Below, piece by piece: positions 41,395-50,228 of a stretch of 64,000 nt of DNA. This DNA comes from an uncultured Fibrobacter sp. (GTDB lineage Bacteria; Fibrobacterota; Fibrobacteria; Fibrobacterales; Fibrobacteraceae), in NCBI RefSeq assembly GCF_947166265.1, contig NZ_CAMVDO010000005.1, forward strand, positions 62,001 through 126,000, written 5' to 3'. Position 1 is the stretch's first letter. Every line of letters starts with the position of its first letter. Both the position numbers and the translations under genes were made by a program. The notes under the pieces were generated by a model, which saw only the letters and a list, made by a program, of their open reading frames with translations, searched no databases and had not been told where the DNA came from.

Positions 41395-41452
41395 GGTTGC
41401 GAGAGGATTGGCTCCAGAGTAAGAACCTTGATGGGCTTAGCCAATCCGGTCT

Positions 41453-42394
41453 TTAATCATTCATCATATGATTGTAGAACTTGCGGTAGTTGTCACGGTC
41501 TTCGGTCTTACGGACGGCGATAGCATCCTGCGGATGGCGGTTCAGCATACCGGTAATCATCTGCGGAATGATGTAACCCCATTCGTACTTTTCCTTGAGC
41601 GGCAAGAACAGTTCCTGGTAGGCATCGAGCACCGGACGCAGGTCATACTTCGGGTTCTTGAGGAAGCCGAGGAGCAGTTCGGTGGTGCAGTTACCGGCGC
41701 CACGGCCCATGCCAGACACGGAACCGTCGAGGTAATCCACATGATTGATGATGGCCTGAATCGTGTTGGAGAAAGCGAGCTGCTGGTTGTTATGACCATG
41801 GAAACCGAACTTCTTGCCCTTCACGATGCTCTTGTAACGGGCCAGTTCCTTATCGATATCTTCCTGGTAGAAAGCGCCGAAACTGTCGACGAGGTAAAGC
41901 ACGTCTGCCTTGCATTCTTCGTTCACCTGGTGCAGGGCTTCGTCGAGTTCCGGACCGCGGTCACGGCTCACGGCCATAATGTTGAGGGTCGTCTCGTAGC
42001 CCATTTCGTGGAAGGCGTTCACCATTTCGATACCCTTGTCAATGTTCTTCACGTAGCTTGCCACGCGGAACATCTGGTACGGGCTTTCGCTAGCGGGCTT
42101 CACGGCGTCCATGTTCACGCGGCCCACGTCAGCCATCACGGCCATCTTGATGTTGGAATCGATGCCGTCCTTTACCTTCCACAAAAGATCATCATCGCAG
42201 AACTTCCACGGACCATATTCCTTGGGATCGAAGAGCTCCGGAGAGTTCTTGTAGCCCATTTCCATATAGTCCACGCCGGCGGCGGAAAGGAGCGTGTAGA
42301 GGCGACGCACAAATTCGAGAGAGAAGTCGTGCTTGTTGACGAGACCGCCATCGCGGATGGTGCAGTCGAGGACTTTGATGCTTTCGTAGTACAT
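41453..42394 (-). CDS. DRE-TIM metallolyase family aldolase (HMGL/4-hydroxy-2-oxovalerate aldolase-like)
   Basis: 313 residues from ATG 42394 (AAAGGTAAAACC upstream; the frame opens earlier at 42454 without a ribosome site). The signature LDCTIRDGGLVNKHDFSLEF gives the R-D-G metal/catalytic loop, MEMGYKNS follows, and GFHGHNNQQLAFSNT is the HxH metal-binding strand with VSGMGRGAGNCTTELLLGFL as the C-terminal motif of the family. The family condenses or cleaves 2-oxoacids. The actual reaction is unclear; cell-surface sugar-acid synthesis or a catabolic aldol step are options. Palindromes at 42493 and 42672 may regulate it. Confidence 0.85.
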   Translation of the reverse strand: MYYESIKVLDCTIRDGGLVNKHDFSLEFVRRLYTLLSAAGVDYMEMGYKNSPELFDPKEYGPWKFCDDDLLWKVKDGIDSNIKMAVMADVGRVNMDAVKPASESPYQMFRVASYVKNIDKGIEMVNAFHEMGYETTLNIMAVSRDRGPELDEALHQVNEECKADVLYLVDSFGAFYQEDIDKELARYKSIVKGKKFGFHGHNNQQLAFSNTIQAIINHVDYLDGSVSGMGRGAGNCTTELLLGFLKNPKYDLRPVLDAYQELFLPLKEKYEWGYIIPQMITGMLNRHPQDAIAVRKTEDRDNYRKFYNHMMND

Positions 42395-42492
42395 GGTTTT
42401 ACCTTTTGTTTTACTTTCGCAGGCAAAGATAGGTTCTGCAAGGACGTAAGTCAAGAGGACGAGAATAATCCGTTCAAAAAACTACATTTTCA

Positions 42493-42507
42493 ACGCAAAA
42501 TTTGCGT
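42493..42507. promoter_or_regulatory. Palindromic site upstream of the aldolase gene
   Basis: ACGCAAAATTTGCGT followed by AATTAAA. It shares the ACGCA-N5-TGCGT form with the site at 42672. It is 99 bases upstream of the 42394 ATG. The 42395-42694 gap holds no gene. Confidence 0.4.
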
Positions 42508-42671
42508 AATTAAATTCAAAACACGGCTATTTCGTAAAATTCAATGACTTGCAGAAGCAACAATAGCGAGTTCCAACCTCTTAACCATTCAAAAAGGGCT
42601 CATTTTCGACTACAAGCAAACCAAAATTCTGTAGGAATCGAAATAGAGGCGCGCCCCCCGTTCAATATTTA

Positions 42672-42686
42672 ACGCACATTCTGCGT
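42672..42686. promoter_or_regulatory. Second ACGCA-N5-TGCGT palindrome
   Basis: ACGCACATTCTGCGT followed by AATTAAAA, immediately after the permease gene stop (42695). Its repetition 179 bases from the first site suggests a binding site for the same regulator. Confidence 0.4.
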
Positions 42687-42694
42687 AATTAAAA

Positions 42695-43600
42695 TTATCC
42701 CTTCGACAGGGTAAGGAGCACTGCACCCGCAAGAATAATGAACGTCGCTAGGAGCAACTTGATTCGTTCGCGGGCAGTCTTGTATTCGCCGAACACGAAA
42801 ACGCCCCAGGCAAGGTTCACCAAAAGGTTCAGCTGCGTGAGCGGATAACCGATTGCATAGCCGAGCGCCCCATCCGGATCAATAGCCCAGAAGCAGCCGT
42901 GCATACCCGCCATCCAGAAAAATCCTGCCAGAACGCTCGTGACGCTCGGAGCCAGCGGATACCAGTACAGCTTGCGACGACGAATCTGGAGAATGGCAAG
43001 CAGAATCTGGCTTCCGATAAAAATGCCTATCGAGAACGGACACATGAACTCGACATCGGTCAGCTGAAGTCCCGACGCCGTAGCCAGTTTAAAGGGAATC
43101 AGGTACGTACCAAAAGCAAGGCCCCCCAGAAACGAGCGCCAGTTCTTAAAAATCGAACCGCCGTGCGAAGGCGAAAGCCGCGAAAGCCCCACCATAAAGC
43201 AAACAATCGCAGGAATCGAAAGTGCAAAAGCGGATTTTTCGTGGAACAGCAACACCCCCGAAAGGAACGACGCCAAGATGCTCATTCCCATGGAACGCAC
43301 ACCGGCTCCCGCAAGGTCAGCCTCGGCCTTGACCGCCCAGAAACAGAACGTTCCGCCAATCACCCACCAGAAACCGCAGAAAATTCCCACTGGGCTCAAG
43401 TTGAAAGTTCCCGTGACAAAAGCAACCACAAGCGCACTCACGAGCACGCCCCAAGTCATCATCGAAAGGAATGCCCAACTCGAAAACTTCGGCCACTTTT
43501 TAAGGGGAACCATGTAGGTGCCGAAAATAAAGATGGACATCAACGCGCCAATGTAACTACTTTCCAATGCAGAACCCCGCGAAAATTGATTGTAAAACAT
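42695..43600 (-). CDS. GRP/DMT-family sugar permease
   Basis: 301 residues with about ten hydrophobic helices. The first (YIGALMSIFIFGTYMVPLKK) with the following KWPKF, GTFCFWAVKAEADLAGAG and LAFGTYLIPFKLATASG match the glucose/ribose porter (GRP)-type drug/metabolite transporter fold with two five-helix repeats. It probably imports a sugar or related compound across the inner membrane; the substrate is not predictable. The first ATG lies 44 bases inside the end of mnmE. A later Met (43540) would cut into the first helix, so the overlap start is preferred. Confidence 0.8.
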   Translation of the reverse strand: MFYNQFSRGSALESSYIGALMSIFIFGTYMVPLKKWPKFSSWAFLSMMTWGVLVSALVVAFVTGTFNLSPVGIFCGFWWVIGGTFCFWAVKAEADLAGAGVRSMGMSILASFLSGVLLFHEKSAFALSIPAIVCFMVGLSRLSPSHGGSIFKNWRSFLGGLAFGTYLIPFKLATASGLQLTDVEFMCPFSIGIFIGSQILLAILQIRRRKLYWYPLAPSVTSVLAGFFWMAGMHGCFWAIDPDGALGYAIGYPLTQLNLLVNLAWGVFVFGEYKTARERIKLLLATFIILAGAVLLTLSKG

Positions 43601-44960
43601 CTTCGGACGAAATTTCGCCCGTTATACTCTGAAGCGCCCTGCGCACCAGCTGCATCTCGAAAGCGAGAAGCTCCACCGCCGGATTTTCGCGCAACTGGGC
43701 AAGCACCCGGTCGACTCCCGCAAGGGCCTCTTCGAGGCAGGACTTTTCGCGTTCGCTCGTAATCCAGAGGTCTTCGGCGTTTTCGGTTTTCTTGAACAAG
43801 ACTGCGTTCATGGCACTCTTGAGTTCGGCAAGGCCTTCGCCGGTTTTCGAGGAGATGCTAAGAGATCCTTCGGCCCCTCGACAAGCTCGGGGACCTTGGT
43901 CGGGTTGGTGCACATCAACAAGCTCAGTGACCTTTTGCCGAACTACAGCCAAATCGCACTTGGAGTACACCGTAAAATCCGGGTGGACTGTTTCGTCTCT
44001 CGTCTGTAGGGCTCCGCCCGTTCTCTCGTCTGAACCATCCACTACCAAAATTTTCAGGTCAGCCTCGTCGAGAATTTCGCGGGACTTTTTCATGCTGAGC
44101 GCATCGAGTTCATCGGTAGCCTTGTCGGCAATTCCCGCCGTATCGACCAGGCGAATTTCACCACCGTCCAAGAACAGGCGAACTTCCACAAAATCACGCG
44201 TCGTACCGGGAACATTGCTCACGAGCACGCGGTCTTCTCCAAGGAGAGCGTTCACAAGGCTCGACTTGCCCGCATTGGGCGCCCCGTACAAAACCGCAAG
44301 CGGTAGCCTACTCAGGCTAGCCTTGCCGCGGAAACTTTCGAGGATAGCCTTGATTGATTCGCGGATGTTTTCGAACTTTTCCTGCCAACCATTGTAATCG
44401 GGGTCGGCCTCCTCTTCGGCAAAGTCCACATCGAGTTCGAGGCGGGCCGAGATATCCTTGACCTGCGCCGTCAAGGTCGCAATTTTCTTGGAAAGAGCCC
44501 CCGAAAGGAGCCGGTGGGCATTTTCGAGTTCGGCACGGTTTGCGCTGTGAATGACGTCTGCCACCGATTCGGCCTGGGTCAAATCCATTTTTCCGTTCAG
44601 GAAAGCGCGGCGCGTGTATTCACCGGGTTCTGCCAGGCGAACGCCTTCGATGCCACGAATCGCCTGCAACAAATCGCGAACGATTAGCGGGTTTCCGTGC
44701 GGGTAAAGTTCCAGCACATCTTCACCGGTGTACGAATTCGGGGCCGCAAAGTAAATGTACAATAGGCTATCGAGCACCTTGTGCGACTTGGGATCGCGAG
44801 CGGTCCCCAAATTCGCCATTCGCGGGACAAGCGAAGATGCCGCCTTTTCCCCGAACAGTTCCGCAACGACACGACGCACCTGCGAACCACTCACACGGAG
44901 TGCAGCCACGGCACTCACGCCCATTGGCGTCATCGGTGCAACGATCGTCAGAGAATCCAT
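43557..44960 (-). CDS. mnmE: tRNA uridine-5-carboxymethylaminomethyl modification GTPase MnmE, with a repeat-derived insertion
   Basis: 467 residues. N-terminal folate-binding domain (TIVAPMTPMGVSAVAALRVS, PNSYTGEDVLELYPHGNP), helical part, G domain with GAPNAGKSSLVNALLGEDR (G1, about 222), NVPGTTRDF (G2), DTAGIA (G3), SKCD (G4), SSKTGEG (G5) and the C-terminal CIGK. With MnmG it modifies wobble uridines. Between G4 and G5 is an extra segment of about 25 residues (VTELVDVHQPDQGPRACRGA) encoded by the genome's intergenic TGAGCTTGTCGA repeat (43862-43938). The frame is kept, so function may survive. Confidence 0.96.
   Translation of the reverse strand: MDSLTIVAPMTPMGVSAVAALRVSGSQVRRVVAELFGEKAASSLVPRMANLGTARDPKSHKVLDSLLYIYFAAPNSYTGEDVLELYPHGNPLIVRDLLQAIRGIEGVRLAEPGEYTRRAFLNGKMDLTQAESVADVIHSANRAELENAHRLLSGALSKKIATLTAQVKDISARLELDVDFAEEEADPDYNGWQEKFENIRESIKAILESFRGKASLSRLPLAVLYGAPNAGKSSLVNALLGEDRVLVSNVPGTTRDFVEVRLFLDGGEIRLVDTAGIADKATDELDALSMKKSREILDEADLKILVVDGSDERTGGALQTRDETVHPDFTVYSKCDLAVVRQKVTELVDVHQPDQGPRACRGAEGSLSISSKTGEGLAELKSAMNAVLFKKTENAEDLWITSEREKSCLEEALAGVDRVLAQLRENPAVELLAFEMQLVRRALQSITGEISSEDVLQSIFAGFCIGK
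43862..43938 (-). repeat. Two tandem intergenic-type repeat units inside mnmE
   Basis: Minus-strand GGTCACTGAGCTTGTTGA and GGTCCCCGAGCTTGTCGA, then GGGGCCGAAGGATC. Related to the intergenic copy at 58484-58510 (GGTCCCTGAGCCTGCCGAAG) and to 52364-52392. Confidence 0.65.
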
Positions 44961-45136
44961 ACCCCGAAATATAAAAAAAAGTTGACAGAACTTAGCGACA
45001 AAGCCCCAAAATGGTTATTGGATAGGCACTTAGGGAACACACCCCCTGTGCAAAGCATCACAACGTAAGGGTTTATTTTCTTACATGATTATTGCAATGA
45101 CACATTTTTTCCCGATTTTTTATAGATTAGCTCTAT

Positions 45137-46162
45137 ATGAATCAATTTAAGCTGATTTTTCGTCCATTGGGAACGCTCCCCCGCTTTGTGTTGCAGCGCG
45201 AAGACGGAGCTGAAATCGAAATCCTGAGCGGCTACGGTTGCGGACTCAACGCATGGAGCGTTCCCGTAGACAACGCCCTGAACACACGCACATCTTCTTC
45301 GCTCAACCTGCTGTTCGGCTACCAGGACGAATCCGTTCTCCGGAAAACTGCCCCCGATACGAACGCCGGGTGCAGACTCACCCCCTTCGCCGGACGAACC
45401 GCCTTTGCAAAGTTCAACTGGAAAGGCAACGAATACAAGCTTGTGAACAACGTAAGTTGGGCTCCGCACGCCCTGCACGGATTCCTGCAAGACAAGGAAT
45501 GGCTGTTCGAAAGTTACGAAAGCGACTCGCAAAGTTGCACCGCCGTATTCACCTGCGACTGGCCGGGTGCATTCGCCGGTTTCCCGTTCCCCTTCCGTGC
45601 CACGAACTCCATCACCTTTACAGGTGAAAGCGTCTCCGTCACCTCGACCGTACAGAATATCGGCAAAACCGACATGCCCTATTCCGAAGGCTGGCACCCC
45701 TACTTCACCTTGGGCGAAAAAATCGACAACCTTACCCTGAAACTCCCGAAAACATCGCGAGCCCTTCTGGACAAGGCCGACATTCCCACCGGGGAATACA
45801 AGGAAGACCCGAGGTTCACCAACGGACGCAAGATCTACGACGAATTTATCAACGACTGTTTCTGCCTTGAAAAGGAAGTTGCCGAGCTGAATGCCGCCGA
45901 CTCCGACTTTATCAACAATGTCCACGCCGAACTCGAAAGCGACCGCTACGAGCTTGACATCTGGCAAAAGGCCGGCCACGAACAGTACAACGCCATCCAG
46001 ATCTATACCCCGCCCGACCGTATGAGCATCGCCATCGAGCCCATGACCTCCGAGCCCGACGTGCTAAACCACCACCGTGGCCTGATCGTGATTCCGCCCG
46101 GCGAAGAACGCTCCTTCACGTTCGGATTCAATTTCCACGAAAAGCAGGGCATCGAGCTCTAA
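45137..46162 (+). CDS. Aldose 1-epimerase family protein
   Basis: 341 residues, MNQFKLIFRPLGTLPRFVLQ. Galactose mutarotase-type features: the start of the beta-sandwich with GAEIEILSGYGCGLNAW, LTPFAGRTAFAKFNW, HALHGFLQDKEW with the first catalytic His, YSEGWHPYFTLGE with the second, and a late Glu in AIEPMTSEPDVL. It interconverts sugar anomers after uptake or in the periplasm; no signal peptide is seen. It is a likely helper for the adjacent mannan-degradation genes. Divergent from mnmE, with TATAGATT near 45120 as a possible promoter. Confidence 0.9.
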   Translation: MNQFKLIFRPLGTLPRFVLQREDGAEIEILSGYGCGLNAWSVPVDNALNTRTSSSLNLLFGYQDESVLRKTAPDTNAGCRLTPFAGRTAFAKFNWKGNEYKLVNNVSWAPHALHGFLQDKEWLFESYESDSQSCTAVFTCDWPGAFAGFPFPFRATNSITFTGESVSVTSTVQNIGKTDMPYSEGWHPYFTLGEKIDNLTLKLPKTSRALLDKADIPTGEYKEDPRFTNGRKIYDEFINDCFCLEKEVAELNAADSDFINNVHAELESDRYELDIWQKAGHEQYNAIQIYTPPDRMSIAIEPMTSEPDVLNHHRGLIVIPPGEERSFTFGFNFHEKQGIEL

Positions 46163-46210
46163 AGTTTCGGCCCTAAAATTGGCCCCAAAAGGCGAAAAAA
46201 AGCATTTTTC

Positions 46211-46238
46211 AAAGTCCGTCTGCCCCGACGGACTTTTT
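46211..46238 (+). terminator. Terminator after aldose 1-epimerase
   Basis: AAAGTCCGTC-TGCCCC-GACGGACTTT, a 10-bp perfect stem, plus T-run. Confidence 0.85.
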
Positions 46239-46339
46239 GTTGAGAAAACCCCAACGTTTTGTTCAACAGGTGTCAAAAAGTTCTTTGAATTCACCACTTT
46301 ATAACCTATTTTCCTAGTCGAAATTAAAGGAGTCTTACT

Positions 46340-48241
46340 ATGAGTATCAGAAAAACCGTCTTTAGCCTGGGCCTTGCAGCTCTCGCCACCACGTTTATCG
46401 CCTGTTCCGACGATTCGAGCAGCAGCGTCGACCCAACAGACACCGTCGACGACAATCCGACCGTGACCCCGAGCGACTCGACCGCGACCAACCCCAGCGA
46501 TTCCACGGCGGTCAACGATTCTACCGCAACAAAAGACTCCACGGCAAACAACCCCGACAACGGCCAGAATCCCCCCGAAAGACCCGGTTCGTTCAGCTAC
46601 CAGCCCGTGACCGAGGGTGCCACCGAAAGCGCCCAGAAGCTTTATAACTTCCTTGCCACGAACTACGGCGTAAAGACCGTTTCTGGCGTGATGACCGGTG
46701 ACGTGAGCACCGCTACCGTCAAAGAACTTCCCGACGTTGTCTCGTTCAACGAACATTCCGGCAAATACCCCGCCCTCGTCGGTTTCGACTTTTTGTTCGC
46801 CACCGGCGTAAAGGGTAGCGATGCCTGGTACCAGAGCTACACGAAAATGGCTCTCGATGCCGCCAAGGACCTGTGGAGCCAGGGCGGTATTCCGGCCTTC
46901 ACTTGGCACTGGAAAGACCCGAGCGATGCAATCGACGCATTCTACACCAAGTCCGGCAACGCAAGCGAATTTACCGAATTTGATTTCACTCAGGGCTTTG
47001 CAGACCCCAACTGCACCGCAAACTGCACCTGGAATACCGAATCCGAAACTTACAAGCAGCTCGTTAGCGACATCGACGAAATCGCCGACATGTTCCTCGG
47101 TCTGCAGGAAGCCGGTGTGGCAGCAATCTTCCGCCCGCTCCACGAAGCAAGCGGCAAGTGGTTCTGGTGGGGCACCAAGGGTGGCGCCGCCTTCCAGGCT
47201 CTTTACAACTTAGTCTATGACGAAATGGTTTCTGTAAAGGGCGTTAAGAACCTCGTGTGGGTATGGAACCCCGAATACGCCAACGACACCGACTGGAACC
47301 CGGGTGCAAGCAAGTACGACGTGATCAGCCTCGACATTTACGAAGTGTGGGATTACAGCAGCAAGTACACCCAGGCCTATGCCGAACTTACGACAAACTA
47401 CGGCAACGGCAAGATGTTCGCCGTCTCTGAAAACGGCCCGATTCCCGACATGTCCGTGATGGCCGCAAGCAAAACCAAATGGGCCTGGTGGATGCCGTGG
47501 TACCAGACTTGGGACGGCAAGTACCTCGACCACACGGTTGAAGCAGTCTGGAAAGCCAACATGGAAAGCCCCTGCACCATCAGTCTCGAAAGCATGCCCG
47601 GCTGGGACAGCTACACCATTTCTACAACGCCGGTCGCCGCCTGCGAAGTCGGCTACGAACTCGGAACGCTTGACACCGCTCGCAACATCGAAGAAGTTTA
47701 CCCCGCAGACCTCGAAACAAACGGCTGGCTGAAGGCAAAGCTCTCCGCTGCAGACGGTGAAACCGCAAAGGGTAACGTCGTCATTCTCGACAGCAATATC
47801 CCGGATATGTCTTCTGCACAGAAACTCACCATGAAGGTCTACAACACCAACCAGCTTTCCGGCATCTGGTTCACGGTAGCTTTCCTCACGGGCGAACCGG
47901 ACTGGGCATGGGCTCAACCCGAAGGTTGCTGGGTGAACGCAGGCCAGGAAACCACCTGCGAAATCGACCTTACGACAACAGCTAAGTCCGTGACAAAGGT
48001 CGTCGACGGCAAAGAAGTCAAAGAAGACGTCGTGCTCACGGGTGACGACTACGCCGCCTTCATGGGTAACGTTTCTAAGGTCTACATCGAAATCTACGCC
48101 GAAGGCTTCAGCGGAACCGTCTACTACGACGCCGTCACCGTCGACGGGGCTACGGTCATCAACGACTTTGATGCCGCCCAGAAAATCACGGTAGAACAAG
48201 GCAGTTTCGTCAAAGCAAGCGTGGTCGGAAACGGCAACTAA
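46340..48241 (+). CDS. GH26 beta-mannanase, lipoprotein with C-terminal carbohydrate-binding-like domain
   Basis: 633 residues; AAAGGAG precedes the ATG. Lipobox TTFIAC, then a long Ser/Thr/Asp linker (about 28-75). The GH26 domain (about 85-440) has FLATNYGVKTVSGVMTGD, the acid/base motif IFRPLHEASGKWFWWG (Glu about 269) and the nucleophile motif MFAVSENGPIPD (Glu about 364). The last 190 residues form a beta-sandwich with LKAKLSAADGE and WAWAQPEGCWVNAG, likely a carbohydrate-binding module. It hydrolyses beta-1,4-mannan at the cell surface. First of three GH26 genes. Confidence 0.94.
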   Translation: MSIRKTVFSLGLAALATTFIACSDDSSSSVDPTDTVDDNPTVTPSDSTATNPSDSTAVNDSTATKDSTANNPDNGQNPPERPGSFSYQPVTEGATESAQKLYNFLATNYGVKTVSGVMTGDVSTATVKELPDVVSFNEHSGKYPALVGFDFLFATGVKGSDAWYQSYTKMALDAAKDLWSQGGIPAFTWHWKDPSDAIDAFYTKSGNASEFTEFDFTQGFADPNCTANCTWNTESETYKQLVSDIDEIADMFLGLQEAGVAAIFRPLHEASGKWFWWGTKGGAAFQALYNLVYDEMVSVKGVKNLVWVWNPEYANDTDWNPGASKYDVISLDIYEVWDYSSKYTQAYAELTTNYGNGKMFAVSENGPIPDMSVMAASKTKWAWWMPWYQTWDGKYLDHTVEAVWKANMESPCTISLESMPGWDSYTISTTPVAACEVGYELGTLDTARNIEEVYPADLETNGWLKAKLSAADGETAKGNVVILDSNIPDMSSAQKLTMKVYNTNQLSGIWFTVAFLTGEPDWAWAQPEGCWVNAGQETTCEIDLTTTAKSVTKVVDGKEVKEDVVLTGDDYAAFMGNVSKVYIEIYAEGFSGTVYYDAVTVDGATVINDFDAAQKITVEQGSFVKASVVGNGN

Positions 48242-48278
48242 AATGAGTTTCCTAACTCCCTTTTCATTCTGACTCCTT

Positions 48279-48326
48279 GAATCCCTGCGGATTAACCCAT
48301 GGTTGTCCGCGGGGATTCTTCTTTTT
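48279..48326 (+). terminator. Terminator after the first GH26 gene
   Basis: GAATCCC(T)GCGGA and TCCGC(G)GGGATTC form a 12-bp stem around 14 bases, followed by TTCTTTTT. Confidence 0.8.
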
Positions 48327-48398
48327 AGGCTACAAACAACCGCAACGCGCGAAATTAAACTATTTTAAGAAAGATAAGCCCTGCCTGGAGATTGTATA

Positions 48399-50159
48399 AT
48401 GATGCATAAGACTTTTGCCCTGACAGTTGCAACGGCCACTTTTGCAACGCTCACCTTTGCCGCCACCCCCATCCGTTTAGAAGCCGAAGACGCAGTTCTC
48501 GCCAACGACCACAAAGTCGTCGTCATCACAGATGCCAAAGCTTCGGGCGGAAAGTCCGTTGACATGAAAGACGGCGATTTGGAGTTCAAAGTGACAGTCC
48601 CCGAATCAGGTTATTACACGCTTTGGGCCACATACCAGTTGCCATCGAATTCGACCAACAAAATCCAGAACTTGACCGTCAACGATATTTCTGCGGGGCA
48701 GATTTCTTTTGGAATTTCCGACGAATTCACAACCATCAAAGGTGCGGGCAAAATCAAGCTCGCTGCAGGCGAAAACAAAATAGGCATTATCCACAGCTGG
48801 GGTTACGTCAACCTCGACTACATTGAACTCACGGAATACGAGGCAAGTCCGTGGAGCATTTCTCCGACTCCTGTCACGCCAGAACCGACCGAAAGCGCAC
48901 AGAAGCTCTACAATTTCTTGCTCACCAATTTCGGCAAGCACGTGATTAGCGGCGTCATGACGGAACGCCCGTTTGAAAATGACGGCCAGTACACCCCGCA
49001 AAACTACGAAACGCAAACCGAACTCAGTTACATCAACAAGGCTAGCGGCAAGAACGTGGTTCTCGTAGGCTTTGACTTTTTGCATGCCTCGGGCAAGAAT
49101 TCCGACCAGCAATGGTATCAGGGGTACACGCACGCTTCGCTCGAAATGGCAAAGACGGTCTGGAAAGCAGGTGGCATTCCGCAATTCAACTGGCATTGGA
49201 AAGACCCGATGCACGAAGTCGAAGCGTTCTACACGCAATCTAGCAGAAACGATCCCTACACCGAATTCAGTATCAACAAGGCTTACGACGAATCCACTGG
49301 CAAGTGGAAAACAAGTAGCGATGAATACAAGGCCATTGTCCGCGACATGGAAATGATCGCCGACTCGCTTTTGACTTTGCAGAAAGAAGGCGTCGCCGTT
49401 CTTTGGCGCCCGCTCCACGAAGCTAGCGGCAAGTGGTTCTGGTGGGGTACCGATGGCGCCAAGCCGTGCGTTGCTTTGTACAAGCTCATGTTCGATATTT
49501 TCGTGAACCAGAAAGGTTTGCACAACTTGATCTGGGTGTGGACCACCGACGAAGCGAGCGACGCCCTCGACTGGTATCCGGGCGATGAATACGTGGACGT
49601 TGTGGGCCGCGACTACTATTACTACCCACGCGAATCCAATCACTCCAGCCTCATCGGCAGCTTTGAGACTGTCAAGGAAATTTTCGGCGGCAAAAAGATT
49701 GTAGCGCTCAGCGAAAACGGATCTGTGCCCTACCCCGACGAGATGAAGGCCGATGGTGCCAACTGGAGCTGGTTTATGCCATGGTATGGCGACTACGCCA
49801 TGGAAGGCTGGGCAAACGACAATACGGCCGAAAGCTGGAACACGGTCATGAACAACAGCTATACCCTGACGCTCGAAGACATGCCCGGCTGGGATAATTA
49901 CGAAATGGAGACGACCATAATCGCCCCCGCGAAAATAGCTTCCCCCGCAATCCGACTTGTCGGTCATGATTTACAGGTAAACCTGAACGCTTCAACGGCA
50001 AAGGTCTCGATTTTCGACATGCAAGGCCATCAGGTGATGAACCGCATTGTTAATGGCGCAAACGCATGCATTAAACTGAACGGAATCGCAGCCGGGCAAT
50101 ATATTGTAAAAATGCAGGGGAACGGATTTTCGCAGAACACAAGAATTCAGGTAAAGTAA
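48399..50159 (+). CDS. CBM35-GH26 beta-mannanase with C-terminal sorting tail
   Basis: 586 residues. Signal peptide (MMHKTFALTVATATFATLTF, cleavage after AA), CBM35-type module with IRLEAEDAV, YYTLWATYQLP and NLDYIELTEY (about 25-145), then GH26 with FLLTNFGKHVISGVMTERPF, LWRPLHEASGKWFWWG and IVALSENGSVPYPDE, ending near 485. The last 85 residues (VSIFDMQGHQVMNRIV, GQYIVKMQGNGFSQNTRIQV K) form the terminal secretion/anchor module of Fibrobacter enzymes. It degrades mannan outside the cell. Its own upstream region follows the terminator at 48279, so it has a separate promoter. Confidence 0.94.
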   Translation: MMHKTFALTVATATFATLTFAATPIRLEAEDAVLANDHKVVVITDAKASGGKSVDMKDGDLEFKVTVPESGYYTLWATYQLPSNSTNKIQNLTVNDISAGQISFGISDEFTTIKGAGKIKLAAGENKIGIIHSWGYVNLDYIELTEYEASPWSISPTPVTPEPTESAQKLYNFLLTNFGKHVISGVMTERPFENDGQYTPQNYETQTELSYINKASGKNVVLVGFDFLHASGKNSDQQWYQGYTHASLEMAKTVWKAGGIPQFNWHWKDPMHEVEAFYTQSSRNDPYTEFSINKAYDESTGKWKTSSDEYKAIVRDMEMIADSLLTLQKEGVAVLWRPLHEASGKWFWWGTDGAKPCVALYKLMFDIFVNQKGLHNLIWVWTTDEASDALDWYPGDEYVDVVGRDYYYYPRESNHSSLIGSFETVKEIFGGKKIVALSENGSVPYPDEMKADGANWSWFMPWYGDYAMEGWANDNTAESWNTVMNNSYTLTLEDMPGWDNYEMETTIIAPAKIASPAIRLVGHDLQVNLNASTAKVSIFDMQGHQVMNRIVNGANACIKLNGIAAGQYIVKMQGNGFSQNTRIQVK

Positions 50160-50161
50160 AA

Positions 50162-50200
50162 TGGACCCCCTCCCTGACGGTCGAGGATGACGTAAGGGGG
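50162..50200 (+). repeat. Dispersed intergenic repeat, copy B
   Basis: CCCCCTCCCTGACGGTCGAG, then GATGACGTAAGG, lies directly after the second GH26 stop. Same orientation as copy A at 36157-36195. Confidence 0.7.
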
Positions 50201-50228
50201 GGGCAAAGCAAAAAAAAGGAGTGTTGTT

